Source: Bradyrhizobium barranii subsp. barranii (GTDB lineage Bacteria > Pseudomonadota > Alphaproteobacteria > Rhizobiales > Xanthobacteraceae). From it: a DNA stretch of 64,000 bases. This document shows, one piece after another, positions 30,253-39,282 of this stretch. The stretch lies in NCBI RefSeq assembly GCF_017565645.3, contig NZ_CP086136.1, forward strand, positions 5,625,501-5,689,500, read 5' to 3'. Below the pieces are notes generated by a model, which saw only the letters and a list, made by a program, of their open reading frames with translations, ran no database searches and was not told the DNA's origin. The position numbers and the translations under genes were made by a program. Within the stretch, counting starts at the first letter, position 1; each line of letters begins with the position of its first letter.

Positions 30253-32760
30253 CTATTTGTTGAGACCGGCGGTTGGTGCCGCACCGGGAGGTGTTGGCGC
30301 CACTGGCAGGGCGGATACCACGGAACCCTTGATCATGCGATCTGTGCCGAGGGGCGATGAGGTGTCGACGGTTCCCTTCGTGACGAAGTCCACGACGTCG
30401 GCGGAATATTCCACCGGATTGTCGGTATGGATGAAGTGCCCGGTCTCCGGATAGATTTTCAGAATCGGCCGGTTGCCCGCATTGGTCATGCGCGTCATGA
30501 ACGGCGTGATGACGTCGCGTCCGAGATCGGTCAGCCCGTTGAAAGCCGGCGTCGGGATGAACGGCTCCTTGTCACCGAAAGCGAGGAAGATCGGCGCCTT
30601 GATCTGGGTAACCCGCTCGTAAAGGTTCTTCGGATCATCCTGCTGGAGCTCGGCTCCGATCGTGTAGATGTCGAAGATGAAGACGTTGCACCACTGTTCG
30701 AGCTCCTTGGGGTTGCCCTTGGTAAGCCCGACGCGCTGCTCGGTATGGAAGCGCGCATATTCGCTGTCGCTGAAGAAGTAGCCGCTCTTCGCCGCCGACA
30801 CCACGCCGGTGTCGGGGTTGCGCTTCTTGAAGTAGAAGAAGTCACGAATGCTCTGCTCGTCGCGGGCCTTCTCCGCCGCCAGGATGCCGGTCTGGTCCCA
30901 GATCTGCTTCCACTTGTCGAAGTCGCGACCGAGTCCCGGTTGGAACAGAGGTGCCTTCTTGTCTTTCGCGATCGTAATGTCGCGCGGGTATTCCTCGAGT
31001 CCGGACGGTGCTTCGAGCGCGAGGCCCTGCACCGCATCTGGCCAGGTCAGGGCGTACCCCGTGACGAACTGGCCGCCCAGCGAGTGGCCGAGATAATAGG
31101 CTTTCTTGACGCCAAGCTGGTTTACGACGAGGTCGTAGATGACCTCGCGCATATCCTGCATGGTGCGCGCCGGGCTCTTGTCGAGATTACCGGGCCCGGA
31201 CATGCCGTAGTTCGGCAAGTCCGGCACGATCACACGCAAGCCACTCCGCAGCGCATATTGCATGATGTTGCCATAGTGCCCGCCGAATGCGCCCTTGCCG
31301 TGGATGATGACGAGGACCTTGGGATCTTTGTCGGTGCCGGCATACTCATCCATGTAGCCGATCTGCCAGGTGTTGCCGATCTTGTCCTTGGCGTTGGCGT
31401 ATTTGACCGGATAGGGATAGGTCACGAAGTCCTTCCAGAAGGACTTGCTCGGATCGATGTTTTCGGCGACGCCCGGTACGCGATAATTCTTGTCGACGAA
31501 CATCCCCGCGCGATCGAGGGCCGCGACGTCGTCCATGAAGGCGACGAACTTCGGATCGTTCTTGCGCTGGTTGATGATCGGGAACACGCCGTAATGGGCG
31601 ACCGGGCTCTCCTGCGCGATCAGGTCCGCGCCCGGCACGCGATCCACGGCTTTTTGCGCCAGCTTGAAGTTCAGCCAGAGATCGTTGGTGATGTGCATCA
31701 CCAGCGTGCGCGACTGGATGCGGCCGAGATAGGGATTGACGTTATGGGTCTCACCGACCCGGTTGCGCCAGACGAGATCGACGGCGTCATAGAGCTTGGC
31801 ACGGTTGGTGACGCTCAGACCGGCCTTCTCGTTCGGCGGATTCCAGTAGAATATCTCGGGCTGGACCGCGGCCCAGTTCTGGGTCGTGCGGAAGCCGAAG
31901 TCGTAGCCCGTCATGCCCAGGATCGACCAGCCGAACGCCACACCCGGCATAGGGTGCTTCTCCTTGGGCAGATTGTAGTAGTCACCCTTGGTCGCCTGCC
32001 AGACCGGATCGCCCTCGATCGCGGCCATCATCATCTGGAAGGTCCAGTTGCCGACGGGGTCTTCACCGTCCGACTGCGTGGTGCCGCCGATCGGCATCAG
32101 GGCGCCGATATATTCGGGATGCATGACCCCCCACACATAGGTCTGGGTGCCGCCCATGGAGACGCCCGTGACAAGCGCGACACGCGCGACCTTCAACTCG
32201 TCGCGCAGCAGGCGGTAGTTCGCCTGCACCATGTCGTAGTAGCTGTACTGCGGAAACTTGATGCCGAGGCCGTCGGACGGTTTGCTTGCGCCCCACGTGC
32301 CCAGCGGGTCGACCATGATGACGTAGTAGCGGTCGGTGTCGATCGGCCGTCCGGGGCCGATGATCGGGACGCCGCCCGACAGGGCCGCGCCCTTGACCCA
32401 CTGTTCGTACATATCGGTGGAATCGCCGGAATAATAGGAATTGATCACGACCGCGTTGGTGATCTCACCGGCGGCATTGCGCCGCGCGTTGCCGACCGCG
32501 ATGTATCCGGTACGCAGCTTGCCTGCCCCGAGCGATTCCAGCGTCACGCCGCCCTCGCCGCCATTCTCCCATTTGGAGGGATTGGCCAGGTCGTACTTGC
32601 CGCCAAGCCGGAAGTTCGCGATCTCATAGGTCTTTTTGAGCCCGTCATGCTGCATCTGCGACGAGCGCCGCGTGAATGGCTGGGCGACCGCGAGCGCGGT
32701 GCCGACCAGCAACAGGATCAGGCTAACGAAGCAACGCTTGAGTGCGCTTCTCCCGTTCAT
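30253..32760 (-). CDS. Secreted protein with two tandem alpha/beta-hydrolase domains
   Basis: An 835-residue protein. Residues 1-26 are a Sec signal peptide (LKRCFVSLILLLVGTALAVAQP). The first hydrolase half (about 40-410) resembles homoserine-acetyltransferase-like hydrolases, with nucleophile motif TGVSMGGTQTY and a possible acid/His pair late in the half (SPVAHYGVFP). The second half (about 470-805) has IIHGKGAFGGHYG, nucleophile elbow YLGHSLGGQFVTG, Asp in AFGDKEPFIP and His in YPETGHFIH. The C-terminus is Pro/Ala-rich. Both nucleophile Ser residues are present, so both halves may be active in the periplasm. A strong AGGAGGGAG site precedes the ATG, and a TTGA-N6-TCAA box lies 60 bases upstream. 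Confidence 0.85.
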   Translation of the reverse strand: MNGRSALKRCFVSLILLLVGTALAVAQPFTRRSSQMQHDGLKKTYEIANFRLGGKYDLANPSKWENGGEGGVTLESLGAGKLRTGYIAVGNARRNAAGEITNAVVINSYYSGDSTDMYEQWVKGAALSGGVPIIGPGRPIDTDRYYVIMVDPLGTWGASKPSDGLGIKFPQYSYYDMVQANYRLLRDELKVARVALVTGVSMGGTQTYVWGVMHPEYIGALMPIGGTTQSDGEDPVGNWTFQMMMAAIEGDPVWQATKGDYYNLPKEKHPMPGVAFGWSILGMTGYDFGFRTTQNWAAVQPEIFYWNPPNEKAGLSVTNRAKLYDAVDLVWRNRVGETHNVNPYLGRIQSRTLVMHITNDLWLNFKLAQKAVDRVPGADLIAQESPVAHYGVFPIINQRKNDPKFVAFMDDVAALDRAGMFVDKNYRVPGVAENIDPSKSFWKDFVTYPYPVKYANAKDKIGNTWQIGYMDEYAGTDKDPKVLVIIHGKGAFGGHYGNIMQYALRSGLRVIVPDLPNYGMSGPGNLDKSPARTMQDMREVIYDLVVNQLGVKKAYYLGHSLGGQFVTGYALTWPDAVQGLALEAPSGLEEYPRDITIAKDKKAPLFQPGLGRDFDKWKQIWDQTGILAAEKARDEQSIRDFFYFKKRNPDTGVVSAAKSGYFFSDSEYARFHTEQRVGLTKGNPKELEQWCNVFIFDIYTIGAELQQDDPKNLYERVTQIKAPIFLAFGDKEPFIPTPAFNGLTDLGRDVITPFMTRMTNAGNRPILKIYPETGHFIHTDNPVEYSADVVDFVTKGTVDTSSPLGTDRMIKGSVVSALPVAPTPPGAAPTAGLNK

Positions 32761-32819
32761 GACGAACTCCCTCCTGGCGGTATTTTGCGCGAACGCTAGG
32801 CTGCACCTCCTCCTGAGGT

Positions 32820-32833
32820 TTGATTTAGCTCAA
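32820..32833. promoter_or_regulatory. FixK/FNR-type box, TTGATTTAGCTCAA
   Basis: A perfect TTGA-N6-TCAA palindrome standing midway between two divergent genes, about 60 bases from each start codon (32760 minus, 32893 plus). The half-sites and the TTGAT..TCAA pattern match the binding sites of FixK2/FnrN/FNR-type regulators, which switch on genes at low oxygen in rhizobia. It could serve both directions. The regulator gene is not in the window, so assignment is by sequence alone. Confidence 0.75.
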
Positions 32834-32892
32834 TGGAATCCTTGAGCCTGCGTTGAGGATCGTGGTCATCGTCACGCTGGCCGGTCCCCGCA

Positions 32893-33819
32893 ATGCCCTT
32901 CCTCAGTCATGGCTCATATCGTATCCGCTATGAGCTCGACGGACCGGCGAATGCGCCTGCCTATGTGCTGGTCAACGGTCTGACGCAGTATTCCGAGCTT
33001 TGGGGCGCGTATCGCGACACGCTGATCGCACGGCGGTTCCGGGTCGCTACCTTCGACCTGCTCGGCCAGGGCGCCTCCGACAAGCCCGCGCTGTTCATCG
33101 ATCAGGACGACCACATCGCCGTGCTGCATCGCCTGATCGGCGAACTTGGCGACAGTCCGGTCTTCCTCAGTGGCATCAGTTTCGGTGGCTTGATCGCGCT
33201 GCGCTATGCCATCGAGCATGGCGCGCGGCTGTCGGGCCTTGTGCCGATGAGTTGCTTTGCCGAGCTTTCGCCACAACTGCTTCTGATCGGCAACGCCTTG
33301 CGCACCGGCCTCATCCTGGGCGGCACCGGCTACCTCCAGGATCTGCTGCTGCCGATGAACCTGTCCGACCAGTGGCTGAAGCCGCTGCTGGACAAGCTCG
33401 ACAGCGTGAAGCGGCAGGGCTGGCTGGTCAACGACGTGTACGCCCTTCAGAACCTGATGGAGTCTTTCCTCGACTTCAAGCCGCTGACGCCGCAGCTCTC
33501 CTCAATATCCGTCCCGACCATGATCCTGAACGGTGAGTTCGACTTCCTCACGCCGCGGGCGTTGCACGAGACGTTGCGTGTGGAAATTCCCGACAGTGCG
33601 CTCGTCATCATCCCGAGGGCCTATCACGCCTTCACACTCGAAAAGGCCGCACTAACAGCCGACCTGTTGGCGCGCTTCGCCGAGGACGTGATGGCCGGCC
33701 GCTGGCAGGGCAACAAGCAGGTCTTGATCGCGCCGGAAGATGCCGGCGGAGACTTTTCCCCGTTTCCCGCCGGCTATGACCATCTGCGCGCGATCCCGGT
33801 CCTGAGGCCAGCGACATGA
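32893..33819 (+). CDS. Alpha/beta hydrolase
   Basis: A 308-residue cytosolic alpha/beta hydrolase. Markers are NGLTQYSELWG, FDLLGQGASDKP, nucleophile SGISFGGLIALR, acid Asp in NGEFDFLTP and His in RAYHAFTLEK. The C-terminal 40 residues extend past the fold and carry no recognised motif. The gene shares a divergent regulatory region and FixK-type box with the double-domain hydrolase operon, and its stop overlaps the next gene by four bases. Together with the other hydrolases here it points to turnover of an ester or thioester under low oxygen (inference). Confidence 0.83.
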   Translation: MPFLSHGSYRIRYELDGPANAPAYVLVNGLTQYSELWGAYRDTLIARRFRVATFDLLGQGASDKPALFIDQDDHIAVLHRLIGELGDSPVFLSGISFGGLIALRYAIEHGARLSGLVPMSCFAELSPQLLLIGNALRTGLILGGTGYLQDLLLPMNLSDQWLKPLLDKLDSVKRQGWLVNDVYALQNLMESFLDFKPLTPQLSSISVPTMILNGEFDFLTPRALHETLRVEIPDSALVIIPRAYHAFTLEKAALTADLLARFAEDVMAGRWQGNKQVLIAPEDAGGDFSPFPAGYDHLRAIPVLRPAT

Positions 33820-34412
33820 GCGCGTTCTTCGGACCGTTGCAAGCCGACGGGCGCGTGCCGCCGCGCCAGCAGACGCGGGTCGCCGCATTCCTGGTTTCTG
33901 CGCATGGTGCGCTGGCACGGCAATTCGCGGTCGCCCTGCCCGCGAGATTCGATGCCGCCTGGCAGACCGAATTGAACGCGCAGTTCTATCGCGAGAGCGA
34001 GATCGTCTCGCTTCTCATGCGCGCGACCGCCTGGGTCCCGGACCTCGCGCTGGGCCCGATGGCGGCATCCTGGGAGATGGCCTGGCTCCCCGCCCTGATC
34101 GACGGCATCGCCGATCACACCCGCGCGCAGACCATTCACCTCGCGACGCTCGCACATGCGGTCCATGCCGGGATCCGGCCGGCGGCCCTGCTGCCGACGG
34201 AAGCGAACGCGAACGATCCCTTTGTGATGGCGCTGCGCCGCATCGAGTTCGAGAGCGGCCGGCTGTTGCAGGCGCAGATTCTGTTCCTGAAGGGCCCGGA
34301 CCTCCTACCTTTCCGGGACGCCGTCAGCGCGACGCTCGAACGGCGGCACGCCGAGGTGCGCAGGCTCTGGCACGAGACCCTAGCAGGCGTCGGCGTTGAC
34401 CTGCGCGAATGA
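33816..34412 (+). CDS. Hypothetical protein coupled to alpha/beta hydrolase
   Basis: A 198-residue protein without a family I recognise. It is mostly helical in appearance (VAAFLVSAHGALARQFAVAL, TLAHAVHAGIRPAALLP, LERRHAEVRRLWHETL) with no signal peptide or membrane segment. Its ATG overlaps the hydrolase stop (ATGA at 33816-33819), so the two are translationally coupled and probably act together. It stops about 10 bases before the next FixK-type box, which therefore likely starts a new transcript. Confidence 0.7.
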   Translation: MSAFFGPLQADGRVPPRQQTRVAAFLVSAHGALARQFAVALPARFDAAWQTELNAQFYRESEIVSLLMRATAWVPDLALGPMAASWEMAWLPALIDGIADHTRAQTIHLATLAHAVHAGIRPAALLPTEANANDPFVMALRRIEFESGRLLQAQILFLKGPDLLPFRDAVSATLERRHAEVRRLWHETLAGVGVDLRE

Positions 34413-34422
34413 CCCGGCAACC

Positions 34423-34436
34423 TTGACGCAGATCAA
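34423..34436 (+). promoter_or_regulatory. FixK/FNR-type box, TTGACGCAGATCAA
   Basis: A perfect TTGA-N6-TCAA palindrome centred about 75 bases upstream of the ATG of the CoA-transferase alpha subunit at 34505. Its sequence TTGACGCAGATCAA is very close to experimentally known FixK2/FNR-type sites of rhizobia. It lies in the 92-base gap after the preceding operon, so it is best read as the operator or promoter of the CoA-transferase/MaoC operon. Confidence 0.8.
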
Positions 34437-34504
34437 GGCCGAGAGTCTGCCCGCCCCCAACATCGATCCAGTATTCACCTGCACCTCCGACCGGAGTTCC
34501 GCCC

Positions 34505-35152
34505 ATGAAGGCCGTTTCCGTCGAAGAAGCCGTTGCGATGATCCCGGCCGGTGCGAGCGTTATGGTCGGCGGCTTTATGGGCGTCGGAACCCCGGAGCGC
34601 CTGCTTGACGAACTCGTGCGCCAGAACAAGACCGGCCTGTCGCTGATCTGCAATGACGCTGCCACCCCCGGCAAAGGCGTCGGCAAGCTGTTCGACGCTG
34701 CGCTGGTCTCAAGGCTGACGGCAACGCATATCGGCCTCAATCCGAAGGCGCAGCAGCAGATGCTCGCGAACCAGATCGCCGTCGATCTCGTGCCGCAAGG
34801 CACCTTCGTCGAACGCATTCGCGCAGGCGGATGTGGCCTCGGCGGGGTGCTGACGCCGACTGGCGTCGGAACGCTGGTTGCCGAAGGCAAGCGTCAGATC
34901 GAGGTGGATGGCAAGCCGTTCCTGCTGGAGACGGCATTGCGGGCGCAGTACGCGCTGGTTCACGCGTTTCTCGCCGACTATCTCGGCAATCTCGCTTACG
35001 CACTGACCTCCCGCAATTTCAACCCGGTCATGGCGATGGCTGCCGACACGGTCATCGTCACCGCAGAGAACATCGTGCCCGTCGGTGTCATCGCGCCCGA
35101 TCACGTCGTGACCCCGGCGCCGCTCGTCGATTACCTCATTACCAACGGGTGA
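34505..35152 (+). CDS. CoA-transferase subunit A (acetate/acetoacetate type, AtoD-like)
   Basis: Alpha subunit of a two-chain family I CoA-transferase (215 residues). Family signatures are VMVGGFMGVGTPERLLDELV near the N-terminus, GLNPKAQQQM, VDLVPQGTFVERIRAGG and GGVLTPTGVGT. It moves CoA between a short carboxylic acid and acetyl- or succinyl-CoA; the exact pair cannot be read. The 216-residue beta subunit follows 4 bases later, and a MaoC hydratase comes third. A FixK-type box upstream suggests expression at low oxygen. Confidence 0.92.
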   Translation: MKAVSVEEAVAMIPAGASVMVGGFMGVGTPERLLDELVRQNKTGLSLICNDAATPGKGVGKLFDAALVSRLTATHIGLNPKAQQQMLANQIAVDLVPQGTFVERIRAGGCGLGGVLTPTGVGTLVAEGKRQIEVDGKPFLLETALRAQYALVHAFLADYLGNLAYALTSRNFNPVMAMAADTVIVTAENIVPVGVIAPDHVVTPAPLVDYLITNG

Positions 35153-35156
35153 GATC

Positions 35157-35807
35157 ATGGACCCGCAGATCATCATCGCCCGACGCGTCGCCAGGGAGTT
35201 GAAGAGCGGAAACCTTGTCAATCTCGGCATCGGCATTCCGACCCTGGTTGCGAATTACGTTCCGGCCGATTTGAAAGTCTTCTTTCAGTCGGAGAACGGA
35301 CTGATCGGCACCGGGCCGATTCCCGAACAAGGCATGGCGCATCCGACACTGACAGACGCCGGCGGCCGCCCTATCAGCGCGCTCCCGGGTGCGGCGACCT
35401 TCGACAGTGCGATGTCGTTCGGACTGATCCGCGGCGGCCATGTCGACGTCACCGTGCTCGGCGGCCTCCAGGTCGATGCGCATGGGCTTCTCGCCAACTG
35501 GATGATCCCGGGCAAGATGGTGCCGGGCATGGGCGGGGCGATGGACCTCGTCAGCGGTGCCAAGCGGGTCATCGTCGCCATGCAACACGCCGCGAAGGGC
35601 AAGTCGAAGATCGTCAAGACATGCAACTTGCCTCTGACTTCGGCGCGCCCGGTCCATCTGGTCGTGACCGACATGGCGGTTATCGGTTTTGCGGACGGCA
35701 AGGCGACGCTGCTCGAGACCGCTCCAGGGGTCAGCGTTGGCGAGGTTATGGCGGTGACAGAGGCCGAATTGGTCATTCCTGACAACATCCCGGAAATGAC
35801 GATCTGA
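35157..35807 (+). CDS. CoA-transferase subunit B (AtoA-like)
   Basis: Beta subunit of the CoA-transferase, 216 residues. The catalytic Glu is in the FQSENGLIG motif, and GIPTLVANYVP, GGHVDVTVLGGLQVD, GKMVPGMGGAMDLV and IVTKCNLPLT-like VKTCNLPLTS are typical of SCOT/Ato beta chains. Together with the A chain it forms the active heteromer. The ATG stands 4 bases after the A-chain stop. The MaoC hydratase gene lies 13 bases downstream, which points to channelling of a 3-hydroxyacyl or acetoacetyl compound through CoA activation. Confidence 0.93.
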   Translation: MDPQIIIARRVARELKSGNLVNLGIGIPTLVANYVPADLKVFFQSENGLIGTGPIPEQGMAHPTLTDAGGRPISALPGAATFDSAMSFGLIRGGHVDVTVLGGLQVDAHGLLANWMIPGKMVPGMGGAMDLVSGAKRVIVAMQHAAKGKSKIVKTCNLPLTSARPVHLVVTDMAVIGFADGKATLLETAPGVSVGEVMAVTEAELVIPDNIPEMTI

Positions 35808-35820
35808 CGAGGTCACGACC

Positions 35821-36279
35821 ATGCGGATATTCAGCGACTTCAACGAGATCAAATCCGCGGTCGGCACCGAGATCGGCGCGAGCGACTGGATCGAAGTGAC
35901 CCAGGATCGGATCAATAAATTCGCCGAGGCAACCTGTGACGAGCAATGGATCCATGTCGATCAGGATCGCGCCAGGAAGGAAGCGCCCGGCGGCACCACC
36001 ATCGCTCACGGCCTGCTGTCGCTCTCGCTTGCTCCACTGTTCATTCGATCCGTGATGGGTTTGAAAGGGCTGCGCAATACGCTGAACTATGGCGCGGACC
36101 GCATCCGGTATCTGGCGCCGGTGCCGGCAGGCTCAAAGCTCCGCGGCCGCGTCACCATCGCCGAAACCGAGGACGTGCCGCCGGACGGCTTGCGCGTCAA
36201 CTATCATCTCGTGATCGAGATCGAGGGCGGCAAGAAGCCCGCTTGTGTCGCCGAGCTGATCGCCCTGCACTATCGCTGA
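35821..36279 (+). CDS. MaoC-like (R)-enoyl-CoA hydratase / dehydratase
   Basis: A 152-residue hot-dog-fold hydratase. The catalytic region is DRINKFAEATCDEQWIHVDQ, followed by the GTTIAHGLLSLSL loop with the His of the Asp/His dyad. PhaJ-type enzymes of this size supply (R)-3-hydroxyacyl-CoA for PHA or detoxify enoyl-CoA. The gene is third in the FixK-box operon after the CoA-transferase subunits and converges with fabI. Confidence 0.88.
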   Translation: MRIFSDFNEIKSAVGTEIGASDWIEVTQDRINKFAEATCDEQWIHVDQDRARKEAPGGTTIAHGLLSLSLAPLFIRSVMGLKGLRNTLNYGADRIRYLAPVPAGSKLRGRVTIAETEDVPPDGLRVNYHLVIEIEGGKKPACVAELIALHYR

Positions 36280-36285
36280 GGGCGG

Positions 36286-37074
36286 TCAGTCGATGATGTG
36301 ATACCCGCCATCGATATAGAGAACGCCCCCGGTGATCAGCTTGGCGCCATCAAGCGCCAGGAACGCGGTGGCATTGCCGACGTCGTCGATGCTGACCAGG
36401 CTGCGCGCCGGCGCTTTGGACTGCGCCTTGTCCATGAGCTCGTCGAACTCCGGGATACCTGACGCCGCGCGGGTGGCGAGCGGGCCGGGCGAGATCGCGT
36501 GCACGCGGATCCCCTTTGGACCAAGTTCAGCGGCCGCGTAGCGGACGGCCGCTTCAAGCGCCGCTTTCGCCACGCCCATGATGTTGTAGTTCTCCACCAC
36601 CATCTGGCTGCCATAGTAGGTCATGGTGAACATCGTGCCGCCGTTCTTCATCAGCGGCTCGGCGAGATGCGCCATGCGCAGGAATGACCAGCAAGAGACG
36701 TCCATCGTCTTAAGGAAGCCATCGCGGCCGACGTCCACCACGCGGCCATGGAGCGCCTCCTTCGGCGAGAAGGCGATCGAATGCAGCAGGAAATCGAGCT
36801 GTCCCCATTCCTTCGTAATCCGCTCGAACACCGCCTCGGTCTGCCCTTCCGTCATCACGTCCAGCGGCATGAAGATCGGCGCCTCCAGCGCCAGCGCGAG
36901 CGGCTCGACGTGCTTCTTGGCACGATCGTTGAGGTAGGTGACGGCCAGATCGGCCCCAAGCGCACGAAATGCCCTCGCACACCCCCAGGCAATGGACTGG
37001 TCGTTCGCGATGCCGACGACGAGGCCCTTCTTGCCCTTCAGGGCAACCTTTGTATCCGGGAACACGGGGATCAT
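36286..37074 (-). CDS. fabI: Enoyl-[acyl-carrier-protein] reductase, NADH type
   Basis: An SDR-fold enoyl-ACP reductase of 262 residues. It has the glycine-rich [19 protein letters not shown] start typical of Fab[12 protein letters not shown], the catalytic Tyr-x6-Lys pattern in [17 protein letters not shown] and the [13 protein letters not shown] loop. It catalyses the last step of fatty-acid elongation. It is likely a second copy serving this locus rather than the housekeeping fabI, since it is co-transcribed with ackA, pta and a DUF3141 gene (its ATG overlaps the ackA stop region at 37071-37074). Confidence 0.9.
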   Translation of the reverse strand: MIPVFPDTKVALKGKKGLVVGIANDQSIAWGCARAFRALGADLAVTYLNDRAKKHVEPLALALEAPIFMPLDVMTEGQTEAVFERITKEWGQLDFLLHSIAFSPKEALHGRVVDVGRDGFLKTMDVSCWSFLRMAHLAEPLMKNGGTMFTMTYYGSQMVVENYNIMGVAKAALEAAVRYAAAELGPKGIRVHAISPGPLATRAASGIPEFDELMDKAQSKAPARSLVSIDDVGNATAFLALDGAKLITGGVLYIDGGYHIID

Positions 37075-38285
37075 GACACCCTCTCTGGCCTTGGATTGGT
37101 CGATTGTCCGTTCATCAACAGCGACAGCGTATGCTGTGCGATCATCAGTTCCTCGTCGGTCGGCACGACGTAGACGGGGATGCGGCTGTCGGAACGCGAG
37201 ATCAGTCTGGAATTACGCGCGTTCTCGACGGGATCTAGCGTGACGCCGAGCCATCCGAGCTGCTCGACCACGCGCGCGCGAATGTTCGCCGAATTCTCGC
37301 CGATCCCGGCCGTGAAGACGAAAGCGTCGAGGCCCTGCAAGGCCGCCGCGAGCATGCCGGCACTGAGACCGATCCGGTAGACGAAATAGTCGACGGCGAG
37401 CTTCGCCTTGGGGTCGGCGCTCGCCTCCAACTCGCGCATGTCATTGCTGACACCGGAGAGCCCCTTCAATCCGCAGTCGCGATAAAGGAAGTTCTGCACG
37501 TTTGAGGCGGACATCCCTTTCTCGGAGATGAGATAGATCACCACGCCGGGATCAATCTGCCCTGGACGCGTTCCCATCGGGAGGCCATCGAGCGCTGTGA
37601 AACCCATGGTGCTCTCGACGCTGCGTCCGTCCTTGAGCGCGCACATCGACGCGCCGCTGCCGAGATGGGCAACGATCACGCGCCGCTTCGCGATATCGGG
37701 CGCCACGCCCGGCAGCGTCCGGGCGATATATTCGTAGGACAGCCCATGAAAACCATAACGCCTGACACCCTCGGCATGAAGTTGATGGGGAATGGCATAA
37801 TGGTCGGCGACGGCATCATGCGTGCGGTGAAATGCGGTGTCGAAGCAGGCAACCTGTGGCAGCGTCGGGAAATTCGCCAGCAGCGAACGGATCGGCGCCA
37901 GATTGTGGGGCTGGTGCAGCGGCGCCAAGGTCACAAATCGTTCGAGACGGGCCACGACGCCGTGGTCGATCAGTACCGGCCGCGAATAGTCCGGCCCACC
38001 ATGCACGACCCGGTGACCGACCGCGATCGGCGTGACGCGAAGTTCGTCGCGCAGCCAGTCGCCGGCAACGGCCATCGCCGCCGGAACATCAGGCACAGCC
38101 TCGATCGGATAGGCCCGATCGGCCATCGGATCGCCGCTCGGGCCACTTGCCCGCAGCCGCGGTCGGCTGCCGATACCGTCCATCTGTCCCTTGATCTGAC
38201 GACGAAGCGCACCGTCGCCTTCGATCGCATAGACCTGAAACTTCACACTGGACGAGCCGGCATTGACGACGAGGATCGTATCCAT
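37071..38285 (-). CDS. ackA: Acetate kinase
   Basis: Interconverts acetyl phosphate and acetate with ATP formation. Motifs are the N-terminal [53 protein letters not shown] and [14 protein letters not shown]. The ATG at 38285 ([11 protein letters not shown]) is preferred because it gives the usual family start. A GTG at 38294 overlapping the pta stop is possible. With pta directly upstream this is a substrate-level ATP-forming module that fits oxygen-limited growth. It overlaps fabI by four bases. Confidence 0.94.
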   Translation of the reverse strand: MDTILVVNAGSSSVKFQVYAIEGDGALRRQIKGQMDGIGSRPRLRASGPSGDPMADRAYPIEAVPDVPAAMAVAGDWLRDELRVTPIAVGHRVVHGGPDYSRPVLIDHGVVARLERFVTLAPLHQPHNLAPIRSLLANFPTLPQVACFDTAFHRTHDAVADHYAIPHQLHAEGVRRYGFHGLSYEYIARTLPGVAPDIAKRRVIVAHLGSGASMCALKDGRSVESTMGFTALDGLPMGTRPGQIDPGVVIYLISEKGMSASNVQNFLYRDCGLKGLSGVSNDMRELEASADPKAKLAVDYFVYRIGLSAGMLAAALQGLDAFVFTAGIGENSANIRARVVEQLGWLGVTLDPVENARNSRLISRSDSRIPVYVVPTDEELMIAQHTLSLLMNGQSTNPRPERVS

Positions 38286-38290
38286 GGCGA

Positions 38291-39253
38291 TCACGCGGCA
38301 ACCGTCGGCGCCTTCTGGCGCCGGGCACGAGCATAGAGCGCGGCGACGGCACAGGACGCCATCCGCGCACGTGGCGAATCCGCGCGCGAGGTCAGCACGA
38401 CGGGCACGCGCGCACCGAGCACGATGCCGGCGCCATCGGCCTTGGCGAAATAGGCGAGATTTTTGGCGAGCATGTTGCCGGACTCAAGGTCCGGAACCAT
38501 CAGGATCTGGGCGCGGCCGGCGACCTCGGATGTGATGCCCTTGATCCGCGCGGCTTCGAGATCGATGGCATTGTCGAAAGCCAGCGGGCCGTCGAGGATG
38601 CCGCCGGTGATCTGGCCGCGATCGGCCATCTTGCACAGGGCCGCGGCTTCGATGGTCGAAGGGATTTTCGAGGTCACCGTCTCGACGGCAGACAGAATCG
38701 CCACCCGCGGCGTCTTGCCGAACCCTGCCTGGTTGTAGAGGTCGATCGCGTTCTGAATGATGTCGCGTTTGGCGTCGAGATCGGGGAAAATGTTGATCGC
38801 CGCATCCGTCACGAAGATGGTCTCTGCATAGGCAGGCACATCCATCACGAAGACATGGCTGATACGTCGGTCGGTGCGCAAGCCTCCGGTCTTGGCGGTG
38901 ACGGCGCGCATCAATTCGTCGGTGTGCAGGCTGCCCTTCATCAACAGCTCGCCTTTGGCGGCATGGATGAGCTCGACGCCCTTGGCCGCGGATTCGTCGC
39001 TGTGCGCGGCATCAACGATCTCGAAGCCGGACACATCGATATCGCACCGGGCGGCAGTATCCTTGATCTTCCGCTCGGGCCCGACGAGCACAGGCCGGAT
39101 AATGCCGGCGCTTGCGCTATCGATGGCGCCGCGCAGCGAGGTCTCGTCGCAAGGATGCACCACGATGGTCGACGTTGGCGGCGCGCTCTTCGCCGCCGCA
39201 ATTAACCTATCGTACTTGCTGCCGGGCTGGGTTTGCGTCGTGTCGGCCGACAT
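38291..39253 (-). CDS. pta: Phosphate acetyl/butyryltransferase
   Basis: A 320-residue phosphotransacylase, the short form without N-terminal regulatory domains. Conserved pieces are [71 protein letters not shown] and the end [18 protein letters not shown]. It converts acetyl-CoA (or a short acyl-CoA) to acyl phosphate for AckA. It lies 29 bases behind the DUF3141 gene in the FixK-box operon. Phosphate butyryltransferase activity cannot be excluded from sequence. Confidence 0.9.
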   Translation of the reverse strand: MSADTTQTQPGSKYDRLIAAAKSAPPTSTIVVHPCDETSLRGAIDSASAGIIRPVLVGPERKIKDTAARCDIDVSGFEIVDAAHSDESAAKGVELIHAAKGELLMKGSLHTDELMRAVTAKTGGLRTDRRISHVFVMDVPAYAETIFVTDAAINIFPDLDAKRDIIQNAIDLYNQAGFGKTPRVAILSAVETVTSKIPSTIEAAALCKMADRGQITGGILDGPLAFDNAIDLEAARIKGITSEVAGRAQILMVPDLESGNMLAKNLAYFAKADGAGIVLGARVPVVLTSRADSPRARMASCAVAALYARARRQKAPTVAA

Positions 39254-39282
39254 GATGTCACTCCCGATCCTGCCAATCCGCG

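Noticed and set aside
30427..32799. 790-residue plus-strand frame
   Set aside because: Antisense to the double alpha/beta-hydrolase gene, which has a signal peptide, motifs and a strong ribosome site.
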